DNA from: Azospirillum sp. TSH100
GTDB lineage: Bacteria; Pseudomonadota; Alphaproteobacteria; Azospirillales; Azospirillaceae
NCBI RefSeq assembly: GCF_004923295.1
Contig: NZ_CP039634.1
Span: forward strand, 1,826,001 to 1,890,000
Reading direction: 5' to 3'
DNA length: 64,000 nucleotides
Made by a program: the position numbers and the translations under genes. Below are positions 34,397-42,482 of the stretch, piece by piece (the first letter of the stretch is position 1; every line of letters begins with the position of its first letter). Below the pieces are notes generated by a model, which was given only the letters and a program-made list of their open reading frames with translations, made no database searches and was not told the origin of the DNA.

Positions 34397-35830
34397 ATGA
34401 AGCATGATGGCGCGGCCGCCAGCGGCCTGCACGGCTTCGTCGCCGCCGGGTCGCGGCTGGTGCGGGCCACGGCGTTCCGGCTGGCGCTGCTCTATCTGGC
34501 GATGTTCGTCCTGTCGGTCGGGCTGATTCTTGGCGTCGTCTACCGCACAACGGCGGGATTCCTGGAGCAGGAGATCGGTGAGACCATCGCGCTGGAGGTC
34601 GCCGGCCTGCAGGATCATTACCACAACTATGGGCTGCCCGGCCTCGTCGACGTGGTGCGGACGCGCAGCGCGGTGGCGAACAACAATTCGATTTATCTGC
34701 TGACGACGGCAGCCGGGGTGATCCTCGCCGGCAACCTGTCGGGCTGGCCGGCTGCGGTGCCGAACGCCAGCGGCTGGACCCATTTCAAGGTCGCCGATTA
34801 TGGTGGTGTCAACGACCGCCCCTCCACCGCTCAGGCCGTGACCTTCACGCTGCCGGGGCAGTTCCGCCTGCTGGTCGGCCGCGACATGAGCGAGATCGAC
34901 CAGCTGCGCACCCGGATGTTCCGTTCGCTGGGCTGGATCCTGGGGGCGACCGCCCTGCTGGGGCTGGGTGGCGGGCTGTTGATGAGCCGTGGCGCCATGC
35001 GGCGGATCGAGGCGATCAACCGCACCACCCGCCAGATCATGAGCGGCGATCTGAGCGACCGCGTGCCGCGTTTCGGCGGCGGTGACGAAATGGACCGGCT
35101 GGCCGGCAACCTCAATGCCATGCTGGACCGCATCGAACGGCTGATGACCGGCATGCGGCAGGTGACCGACAGCGTCGCCCACGACCTGCGCACGCCGCTG
35201 ACCCGCCTGCGTTCCCGCATCGAGCTGGCTTTGCTGCATGAGACGGAGGACCCGGAAGTCTACCGGACCGTCTTGCAGGACACCATCGTGGAGGCCGACC
35301 GGCTGCTCGCCACCTTCACCGCCCTGCTGTCGATCGCAGAGGCGGAGTCAGGGGCCAAGCGGCAGGATTTCGTGCCGGTCGATCTGGCCGAAGTGGTGGA
35401 ACTGGCCGCCGACCTCTACGAACCGGTGGCGGACGAGCGGGGGCAGCGGCTGTCGGTCGATATCCGCGGCAAGCCGGTGGTGCATGGCAACGGCCAGCTT
35501 CTGGCCCAGGTGGTGTCTAACCTGCTGGACAATGCGATCAAATACACGCCGGATCGCGGCACCATCACGCTGGTCCTCGACGGTCCGGCTCCCGGCCGCG
35601 CCGCCTGCATCGAGGTCGGCGACAGCGGGCCCGGCATTCCGCCCGAAATGCGCGACAAGGTGCTGCAACGTTTCGTCAGGCTGGACACCGCCCGCGCCTC
35701 GCCTGGCAACGGGCTGGGATTGAGCCTTGTCGATGCGGTGGCGACGCTGCATGGCGCAAAGCTGGAGTTGAGCGACAATCAGCCGGGATTGAAAGTCAGT
35801 CTGGTTTTCCCGCCGGAGGCGCGCCGCTGA
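34397..35830 (+). CDS. Membrane sensor histidine kinase, partner of the OmpR-type regulator
   Basis: A 477-residue classical kinase. TM1 is FRLALLYLAMFVLSVGLILG near 30-50, a periplasmic sensor of about 130 residues follows, and TM2 is WILGATALLGLGGGLLM near 185-203. A HAMP domain leads to HisKA with phospho-acceptor His262 in VAHDLRTPLTRL. The HATPase has NLLDNAIKY, DSGPGIP and GNGLGLSLV. The start is uncertain between GTG 34376 (with GGAG four bases away) and ATG 34397. It follows the regulator gene directly and is almost certainly its cognate kinase. The sensed signal is not deducible. Confidence 0.92.
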   Translation: MKHDGAAASGLHGFVAAGSRLVRATAFRLALLYLAMFVLSVGLILGVVYRTTAGFLEQEIGETIALEVAGLQDHYHNYGLPGLVDVVRTRSAVANNNSIYLLTTAAGVILAGNLSGWPAAVPNASGWTHFKVADYGGVNDRPSTAQAVTFTLPGQFRLLVGRDMSEIDQLRTRMFRSLGWILGATALLGLGGGLLMSRGAMRRIEAINRTTRQIMSGDLSDRVPRFGGGDEMDRLAGNLNAMLDRIERLMTGMRQVTDSVAHDLRTPLTRLRSRIELALLHETEDPEVYRTVLQDTIVEADRLLATFTALLSIAEAESGAKRQDFVPVDLAEVVELAADLYEPVADERGQRLSVDIRGKPVVHGNGQLLAQVVSNLLDNAIKYTPDRGTITLVLDGPAPGRAACIEVGDSGPGIPPEMRDKVLQRFVRLDTARASPGNGLGLSLVDAVATLHGAKLELSDNQPGLKVSLVFPPEARR

Positions 35831-35860
35831 GGGGGGCGTCGCGGTCCAAGAGTGATGGGC

Positions 35861-35890
35861 AAAAAAAAGCCCGCCGGTGGGCGGGCTCTT
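35861..35890 (-). terminator. Minus-strand Rho-independent terminator
   Basis: AGCCCGCC (35868-35875) pairs with GGCGGGCT (35880-35887). On the minus strand the hairpin is followed by eight T bases (A-run at 35861-35868 on plus), a strong terminator. On the plus strand the T tail is poor. No known minus-strand gene lies just upstream of it, which hints at an unannotated transcript. Weak plus-strand use after the kinase gene is also possible. Confidence 0.65.
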
Positions 35891-36080
35891 GAAGTGACAT
35901 CAGCGAGAATGACTCCTTGGCGTCATGACCGATATGGGGTGGATCTGAGCATTTTCCATACCGATCTTCGGACTACCGCCGACGGCCTAGCCTGCCGAAG
36001 GTCCGCAACGTCTGCGGACTTGGGGCGTTCCTCCCCCGGAGCCGCCCGTCCGGTGGCCGCGAGTGCGGGAGTTTGAAGAG

Positions 36081-37169
36081 ATGGCGACATCCAGCCGGCC
36101 CACCGCCTATCATGCCGCCATACCCGGCGGCGGGGCGACGCAGAGCGAACCGCCGGCCAGAGCCGGGCGCGGCGAACTGGCGGTCTTCACCTGGAAAGTG
36201 CTGATCGTCGCCGGGGTGGCGGCGCTGGGCATCTTCCTGTGGCGGATTTCCGGCACGCTGCTGCTGATCTTCACCGGCGTGCTGTTCGCCATCCTGTTGC
36301 AGCGGCTGACCGGCTATGTGAAGCGGGGGAGCGGGTTGGGCCATGGCTGGTCGCTGGCCATCGTGCTGCTGGTTCTGATTCTGCTGGTCGGCGGCGGAAT
36401 CTGGCTGATGGGCACCTCAATGGCGGCACAACTCGGCCAGTTGCAGGAGCAGGTGACCAGGGCGATGGGCATGCTGCCCGACGGCTGGCGCGAGCGCATC
36501 ATGGAGCAGGGCAAGGAATGGCCCTGGATGAACCAGCTGAGCAGCTTTGCCTCCGGCCTCGTCTATGTCGTCGGCGACGCGGTGGTGGTGATGTTCGCCG
36601 CGCTCTATCTGGCGGCGTCGCCGGGGGTGTATCAGCGCGGCGTGGTCCTGCTGGTCCCGCCGCGCGGGCAGAAGCGGGCCTGCGAGGTGATGGAGGTCGC
36701 CGGCGACAGCCTGTGGAAATGGCTGATCGGCCAGCTGGTGGCGATGGCGGCGGTGGGTACGATGATCGGGGTCGGGCTCTGGCTGCTCGGCATCCCGTCG
36801 GCGCTGGCGCTCGGCATCGTCGCCGGTTTGCTGGAGTTCATCCCGCTGGTCGGCCCCTTTCTGGCGGCGGTGCCGGCGATTCTGATCGGCTTCGCCCAGT
36901 CGCCGCAGGATGCGCTGTGGGTCGCCGGGCTCTATCTGGTCATCCAGCAGGTGGAGGGGAATCTGATCACGCCGCTGTTGCAGAAACGGGTTGTCGACCT
37001 GCCGCCGGTGGTCACCATCGGGGCCATTGCCGCCGGCGGCGTGCTGTTCGGCATCATGGGCATGTTCCTGGCGACGCCGATCGCCGTGGTCGTCCTGGTG
37101 CTGGTCAACCTGCTCTACATCGAGGACAAGCTGGGGCAGCCCAGGCACTTCCCCAGCGATCATTCCTGA
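36081..37169 (+). CDS. AI-2E family transporter (PerM/YdiK/YhhQ-type permease)
   Basis: A 362-residue inner-membrane protein with the eight-helix pattern of the UPF0118/AI-2 exporter-like family: hydrophobic segments at about 38-90, 95-112, 165-190, and a run from 225 to 350. The conserved region LEFIPLVGPFLAAVPAILIG and the typical QVEGNLITPLLQKRVVDLPP are clear. Members have been linked to AI-2 export, Na+/H+ exchange or general efflux, so the substrate is unknown. The start at 36081 follows GGGAG at nine bases. The gene converges on the DHA2 pump gene with 25 bases between stops. Confidence 0.9.
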   Translation: MATSSRPTAYHAAIPGGGATQSEPPARAGRGELAVFTWKVLIVAGVAALGIFLWRISGTLLLIFTGVLFAILLQRLTGYVKRGSGLGHGWSLAIVLLVLILLVGGGIWLMGTSMAAQLGQLQEQVTRAMGMLPDGWRERIMEQGKEWPWMNQLSSFASGLVYVVGDAVVVMFAALYLAASPGVYQRGVVLLVPPRGQKRACEVMEVAGDSLWKWLIGQLVAMAAVGTMIGVGLWLLGIPSALALGIVAGLLEFIPLVGPFLAAVPAILIGFAQSPQDALWVAGLYLVIQQVEGNLITPLLQKRVVDLPPVVTIGAIAAGGVLFGIMGMFLATPIAVVVLVLVNLLYIEDKLGQPRHFPSDHS

Positions 37170-37194
37170 CGGCTGGCTGCTCAGCCCGATCTTA

Positions 37195-38751
37195 TCAGCC
37201 TTCCGCTGCCGGCGCGGTTTTCGGCCGGCCGGGATTGGCGGAGCGCAGCGGCAGTTCCTTCAGGAACAGGGTCATGGCGAAGGAGACGACCGCCAGCGCG
37301 GCGGCCAGCAGGAACAGGGTGGCGAAGCCATGCTCCAGCGTCGCCACCACTCCGCCGCGGGCGGCGGCGGGCAGGCTGGCGAGGGCGGCGGCGCCATGCT
37401 CCAGAACGGCTCGGCCCGACAGGCCTGCACCTTCCAGCCGCTCCGACACCACGGCGTTGAAGACGGCGCCGAACACGGCGACGCCGACCGAACCGCCGAG
37501 CGAGCGGAAAAAGCCGACCGAGGCGGTGGCGGCTCCGAGGTCGCGCTGGTCCACCGCATTCTGCACGGCGACGGTCATCACCGGCATCACCAGCCCCAGC
37601 CCCATGCCGAGCGGCACCAGGATCAGCGTCGACCACAGACCGTCCGCCGCCAGTGCCGGCAGGGTGCCGAGCAGCGCATACATCACGCCCGACAGCGCCA
37701 GACCGGCCAGCGGGAAAGCCTTGTAGCGCCCGGTCTTCGCGATAAGCCGGCCGCCACCGACCGAACCGACGGTCATGCCCAGCACCAGCGGCAGGAGCAA
37801 CAGGCCCGACACCGTGGCGCTGGTTCCCTGCACCAGCTGGAGATGCAGCGGCAGATAGACGATCCCGGCGAACAGCACCATCGCCGAAACGGCGACCACC
37901 GGTGTCGCCACCGCCACCACCGGGCGGCGGAACAGGTGCAGCGGCAGGATCGGCTCCTCGATCCGGCGCTCGTGCCACAGGAAGACGAGGAGCATGACGA
38001 GGCCGCCAGCCAACAGGCCGAGCGCCGCCGGGCTGCCCCAGCCCATGGCTTCACCGCGGGTGGCGACGATCAGCAGGCTGGTCACGGCCCCGGTCAGCAG
38101 CGCCGCCCCCGCCAGATCGATGCGCGGCCTGACCCGGCCGGCGGGCAGGCGCGACAGGGTGCGGCGGGTCATGGCGAAGGCTGCGATGCCCAGCGGCAGG
38201 TTGATCAGGAAAATCCAGTGCCAGCCGATGGTTTCGGTGAAGATACCGCCCAGCAGCGGTCCGGCGACGCTGGCCAGCGCGAAGACGCCGCCGATCATGC
38301 CCTGGTAGCGCCCGCGCTCGCGCGGGGCCACCACGTCGCCGATGATGGTGAAGGCCAGCGACATCAGCCCGCCGCCGCCCAGCCCCTGCAAGCCTCGGAA
38401 CAGGATCAGCTGGGTCATGCTCTGCGCCGCTGCGCACAGCACGGAGCCGACCAGGAACAGCAGGATCGCCGTCTGCAGCACGCGCTTGCGGCCATAGAGG
38501 TCCGACAGCTTGCCGTAGATCGGCGTCGTGGTGGTGGAGGTCAGCAGATAGGCGGTGACCACCCAGGGCAGCATCTCCAGCCCGCCGAACTGGCTCGCCA
38601 TCGTCGGCAGCGCAGTGGCCACGATGGTCTGGTCCATGGCCGCCATCAGCATCGCCAGCGCCACTCCGCTGAAAACCCGCAGGATCTCCTGATGGGTGAA
38701 GACGGTAGGGGCCTGATCGGGCTGAGCAGGGTGGGCGGCGGTCTCGGTCAT
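37195..38751 (-). CDS. MFS drug efflux transporter, DHA2 family (14 TM)
   Basis: A 518-residue permease with about 14 membrane segments, typical of EmrB-like proton-driven multidrug exporters. It has AMDQTIVATALPTM in TM1, motif A YGKLSDLYGRKRV, FRGLQGLGGGG, and antiporter motif C in FALASVAGPLLGGIF. No membrane-fusion partner (EmrA) or adjacent regulator is present, so it may act alone on lipophilic compounds. The start at 38751 lacks a strong ribosome binding site. It lies 65 bases downstream of the sppA stop on the same strand and may be partly cotranscribed with it. Confidence 0.93.
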   Translation of the reverse strand: MTETAAHPAQPDQAPTVFTHQEILRVFSGVALAMLMAAMDQTIVATALPTMASQFGGLEMLPWVVTAYLLTSTTTTPIYGKLSDLYGRKRVLQTAILLFLVGSVLCAAAQSMTQLILFRGLQGLGGGGLMSLAFTIIGDVVAPRERGRYQGMIGGVFALASVAGPLLGGIFTETIGWHWIFLINLPLGIAAFAMTRRTLSRLPAGRVRPRIDLAGAALLTGAVTSLLIVATRGEAMGWGSPAALGLLAGGLVMLLVFLWHERRIEEPILPLHLFRRPVVAVATPVVAVSAMVLFAGIVYLPLHLQLVQGTSATVSGLLLLPLVLGMTVGSVGGGRLIAKTGRYKAFPLAGLALSGVMYALLGTLPALAADGLWSTLILVPLGMGLGLVMPVMTVAVQNAVDQRDLGAATASVGFFRSLGGSVGVAVFGAVFNAVVSERLEGAGLSGRAVLEHGAAALASLPAAARGGVVATLEHGFATLFLLAAALAVVSFAMTLFLKELPLRSANPGRPKTAPAAEG

Positions 38752-38816
38752 GGTCAGGCGTCTCGGACGTTGAGGTCTTTGAACCGGGCAGGGGATTTCG
38801 TTCAGGCTCGTGCCTT

Positions 38817-40568
38817 TCAACGCCCGAGCGACATCGACGGCATGCGGGCCTGCACGCCTTCGCCCTGCGTCGCGGCGAGCAGCGGGCGGAGCTGGGCCAG
38901 CAGCGGGCGCAGTTCCGCCACGGCGGCAAGGGCGCCCACCAACTCGCCCTTTCGGGACACCAGATCCAGGATCTGGTCAGTCACCGATTTCGGCGGCGGG
39001 TAGGGCGCCAGCGTCACCGGGGCGTCGGCGGACAGGCCGGCGGCGGTGCGGGCGAGGGTCAGCGCCTGCTCCTGGCCGCCAAGATCGTCGACGAGGCCGA
39101 GTTCGCGGGCCTGGGCGCCGGTCCAGACGCGGCCCTTGGCGATGCCGCGCGCCTGTTCCGGCGTCATCCGCCGGGCCTCGGCGACGCGCTGGAGGAAGTT
39201 GGCGTAGGTGTCGTCTATGATGGCGTTCAGCCGTTCGGATTCACTGTCGTCGAACGGGCGCAGCGGCGACCACATGCCGGCGTTCCGGGCTCCCCGTACC
39301 CCGTCCCAATGTATGCCCAGCTTGTCGGTCAGGCCGCCGATGGCGAATTTGCCGGCGACGACGCCGATGGAGCCGGTGACGGTGGCAGGGGAGGCGACGA
39401 TGCGGTCTGCTGCCAGCGCGATCCAATAGCCGCCGGACGCGGCGGTGTCGCCCATGCTGGCGATCACCGGCTTGCCGCTCTGCCGCGCCTTGACCAGCGC
39501 CCGCCGGATGGCTTCCGAGGCCGATACCGCCCCGCCGCCGCTGTCGATGCGGAACAGGATGGCGCGCACGTCCGGATCCTCGGCGGCCTCCTCGATGGCC
39601 TTGACGATTGTTTCCGATCCGGCCGACACGCCCATCGGCGTCGGCTTGCCGCTCTCGCCGCCGGTGATGGTGCCGACGGCGTGGATCAGGGCGATGGTCG
39701 GTCCGCTGTCGTTGGGGCCGCCGGCGACCGACAGGTAGTCGGCCGGCTTCACCGTCTCCGCCCCGGCGCCCGCCCGTTTCAGCGCCTCGTCCCGCGCCTC
39801 GTCGGCATAGCCGAGCCGGTCGACGAACTTCTGGTCCAGCGCCTCCTTGCTCAGCAGCGGCGCCTTGTCCATGGCGGTGCGCACCGTGGCGGGGGCGAGG
39901 CGTCGGCTCTTGGCGATGCCGTCGACCAGCTGGTTGCCGAGGTCGGCGACCAGAGCCTCCATCATCTCGCGGTTGGCCGGGGTCATGCCGGACTTGGTGA
40001 AGGTCTCGGCGAAGCTCTTGTATTCCTCGCGCTGGGCGAAGCTGGGCTGTACGCCCAGCAGGTCGAAGGCGTCGCGGGCGAAGGGCAGCTCCGCCGACAG
40101 GCCGGTGATGCCCAGTGTGCCCAGCGGCTGCAGCCAGACCTCGTCGAAGGCGCTGGCCAGCAGGTAGGAGCGGTTGCCGGCGCCGGCCCCACCATATTCC
40201 TCGGCGAAGGCGACGGCGAAGCGTCCTGATGCGCGGAAGCGCTCGATGGCGGCGCGCAGTTCCTGCGTCTGGGCGAAGCCGATGCTGTCGTCGCCGAAAC
40301 GGGCCAGCACGCCCTTCACCTTCGGATCGCGCCGGCCGCCGTCCAGCGCGTCTAGCACCTCACGCAGCGTGGCCTGGTGCTCGAACAGGCTGCCGATCTT
40401 GCCGTCGTCGCTCTCCGCCAGCGGTTTGGTCAGGTCGAGTTCCAGCACCACCGCGTCGGGCAGGGTGGGTTCATGACGGACCGCCAGCACCACCACCGTC
40501 ACCGCTCCCACCACCAGCAGCAGGCCGATGAGCGCGAACAGTCGGACGAAGAAACGGACGATCGCCAT
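38817..40568 (-). CDS. sppA: Signal peptide peptidase SppA, 67K type
   Basis: A 583-residue membrane-anchored protease that degrades cleaved signal peptides. It has one N-terminal TM (VRFFVRLFALIGLLLVVGAV) and a tandem duplicated S49 fold as in the long E. coli form. The catalytic Lys is in QREEYKSF near residue 184, and the catalytic Ser is in GDTAASGGYWIA near residue 377, consistent with the Lys-Ser dyad split between the two halves. The C-terminal tail is Leu/Ala-rich. The start at 40568 follows AGGA. Confidence 0.94.
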   Translation of the reverse strand: MAIVRFFVRLFALIGLLLVVGAVTVVVLAVRHEPTLPDAVVLELDLTKPLAESDDGKIGSLFEHQATLREVLDALDGGRRDPKVKGVLARFGDDSIGFAQTQELRAAIERFRASGRFAVAFAEEYGGAGAGNRSYLLASAFDEVWLQPLGTLGITGLSAELPFARDAFDLLGVQPSFAQREEYKSFAETFTKSGMTPANREMMEALVADLGNQLVDGIAKSRRLAPATVRTAMDKAPLLSKEALDQKFVDRLGYADEARDEALKRAGAGAETVKPADYLSVAGGPNDSGPTIALIHAVGTITGGESGKPTPMGVSAGSETIVKAIEEAAEDPDVRAILFRIDSGGGAVSASEAIRRALVKARQSGKPVIASMGDTAASGGYWIALAADRIVASPATVTGSIGVVAGKFAIGGLTDKLGIHWDGVRGARNAGMWSPLRPFDDSESERLNAIIDDTYANFLQRVAEARRMTPEQARGIAKGRVWTGAQARELGLVDDLGGQEQALTLARTAAGLSADAPVTLAPYPPPKSVTDQILDLVSRKGELVGALAAVAELRPLLAQLRPLLAATQGEGVQARMPSMSLGR

Positions 40569-40640
40569 GATTCCTACCCTGTGTGGCCTCGACTGCACCG
40601 ACGAAAGACCGGGAATATCCGATCCTTGACGGTCCCGCCC

Positions 40641-41213
40641 TTAACGGTCCTGGCTGTGGTACTCGCGGTTCGGCATCATGTCCACCGCGGTCGCCACGCG
40701 GTTGGACATGTTGTAGAAGCCGACCGTGTCGGCAATGTCGAAGATGTCCTCCGCGCTGAAGCCGACGGCGCGCAGCGCCTCGCGGTCGGGCTCGCCCACC
40801 GACATCGGTTCCTTGGTCAGCTTCCAGGCGAAGTCGAGCATGGCGCGCTGGCGCGCTTCCAGCGGGGCGACGCGGTGATTGGCGACCAGCATCTCGCCCA
40901 GTTCCGGATCACCGGACAGTTTGCGCACCGCCTGCCCATGGGCGACCAGACAGTAATAGCAATGGTTGGCTGAGGAGACGACCACCGCGATCATCTCGCG
41001 CTCAAGCTTGCTGAGGCCGCTCTCACCCAGCATCAGTTCGTTGTAGAGCATCGCGAAGTTACGCAGTTTCTTCGGCCGCAGGCTGTAGGCCTGAAGCACG
41101 TTGGGCACGAAGCCCAGCTTTTCCACGCACTTGTCGAACAGCGCCTGCATGTCGGGGTCGAGATCCGGCGTTTCCGGCAGGGGCAGGGCCATGACGTGAT
41201 CAGGTTGCGGCAT
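40641..41213 (-). CDS. Alkylhydroperoxidase AhpD-like / peroxidase-related protein
   Basis: A 190-residue carboxymuconolactone-decarboxylase-fold protein. The active-site signature HCYYCLVAHG has the CxxC pair and downstream His of AhpD-type peroxidases, with the upstream Glu in EREMIAVVVSSAN. It probably reduces hydroperoxides or serves as a thiol relay in the cytoplasm. The start at 41213 has GAGGAA at eight bases; two longer starts lack a ribosome binding site. It lies upstream of sppA on the same strand (72-base gap). Substrate is unknown. Confidence 0.9.
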   Translation of the reverse strand: MPQPDHVMALPLPETPDLDPDMQALFDKCVEKLGFVPNVLQAYSLRPKKLRNFAMLYNELMLGESGLSKLEREMIAVVVSSANHCYYCLVAHGQAVRKLSGDPELGEMLVANHRVAPLEARQRAMLDFAWKLTKEPMSVGEPDREALRAVGFSAEDIFDIADTVGFYNMSNRVATAVDMMPNREYHSQDR

Positions 41214-41381
41214 CGGGTGATTCCTCGTCATTCTTGTTTTCGGGCCTTGACGGCCGGGGGAGGGTAACCGCGACCGCGTGGTTTGTCTTCCGTTCCGCTT
41301 GTCGCTCGCCAATCGGGCCCGGCTGTGCCAGAAGTGGGTCATGAATGCGCGGATATGGCCCGGTTGGGGAAGCAGAGGGCG

Positions 41382-42449
41382 ATGACCCAGCCGAAGCTCG
41401 ATCTTCTATCGGTCCTGGTGGTGGAGGACAGCGGCTTCATCCGCTCGGTCCTGACCGCGACCCTGCGCACGATCGGCATCGGCCGGGTCGAGGGGGTGGC
41501 GAGCGGCGCCGACGCCGTCCGCTGGCTGGAGGAGCGCCGTGCGGCGCTGCCGCCGGGCACCGCGCCGGTCGACCTGATCCTGTCCGATCTGGTGATGCCG
41601 GAGGTGAACGGGCTGATGCTGCTGCGCTGGCTCCGCTTCAGTCCCAAGAGCCCCGACAAGTTCCTGCCGGTGCTGATGCTGTCGGGGGCGGCAGACCGGC
41701 ATTATGTGGAACAGGCGCGTGATCTCGGCGCCACCGACTTCATCGCCAAGCCGTTTTCCGCCCAAACCATCGCCAGCCGCTTGCTGTTCGCCATCGCCCG
41801 GCCGCGCCGCTTCGTGCTGGCGAAAGGCTATTTCGGTCCCGACCGCCGCCGCGCCGACAAGCCGGTGGCGATGGATTGCCGGATGACATCGCCGTCCGAG
41901 ATCCTGGTCGTGCACAGCGCGTCGAAGGCACGGGGCATCGACCGCTTCCCGGTCATCTATTTCGACCTGCCCAACCGGCTGGGCGCCAAGGTCGGCCTCG
42001 CCCCGCGCGATCCGGTCCCGACCCTGCCGCCGGAGGTGCTGGCCGCCGCGGAGGAGGAGATCCTGAACCGCGCCGGCGACTATGCGGTGTGGATCGGTGC
42101 GGAGGTGGAGGAGATGGGCCGCCGCATCGACCGCCTTCCGCGCGAGCCCGAGGCGGTGCCCGGCCTGCTGGCCCAGGTCAACCGCTCCGCCCACGAGATG
42201 CGGGGGCAGGGCGGCATCTTCGGCTATCCACTGATCACTCACATCGCCAAATCGCTCTACGAGGCCACCCGCAGCGGCCTGACCATGGTGACCGCCAATG
42301 AACATCTGCTGTTCAAGGCTCATGTCGATGCGATCAAAGCGGTGATGACCGGCCGCGTCAGCGGCGACGGCGGTGCCACCGGCCAGCAACTGCTGGCGTC
42401 CCTGGAGGTGGCGAAGCGGAAATACGCCAAGGCGACCGGAATGGGGTGA
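41382..42449 (+). CDS. Orphan phosphorelay protein with REC and Hpt domains
   Basis: A 355-residue protein. The N-terminal receiver (about 10-135) has VVEDSGFIRSVLTATL, phospho-acceptor Asp69 in ILSDLVMPEVNG, and Lys in FIAKPFSA. It continues into the YFGPDRRR motif seen after many alphaproteobacterial receivers. A middle stretch (about 160-250) is not recognised. The C-terminal helical domain has an Hpt signature, AHEMRGQGGIFG, with His271 as likely phosphotransfer site. No kinase gene is adjacent, so it is an orphan relay. The start could be ATG 41355 instead. It converges on the NIT chemoreceptor gene. Confidence 0.8.
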   Translation: MTQPKLDLLSVLVVEDSGFIRSVLTATLRTIGIGRVEGVASGADAVRWLEERRAALPPGTAPVDLILSDLVMPEVNGLMLLRWLRFSPKSPDKFLPVLMLSGAADRHYVEQARDLGATDFIAKPFSAQTIASRLLFAIARPRRFVLAKGYFGPDRRRADKPVAMDCRMTSPSEILVVHSASKARGIDRFPVIYFDLPNRLGAKVGLAPRDPVPTLPPEVLAAAEEEILNRAGDYAVWIGAEVEEMGRRIDRLPREPEAVPGLLAQVNRSAHEMRGQGGIFGYPLITHIAKSLYEATRSGLTMVTANEHLLFKAHVDAIKAVMTGRVSGDGGATGQQLLASLEVAKRKYAKATGMG

Positions 42450-42482
42450 GTGGGCATCCGGAAGTCGAAATGCCCCGCCCCC

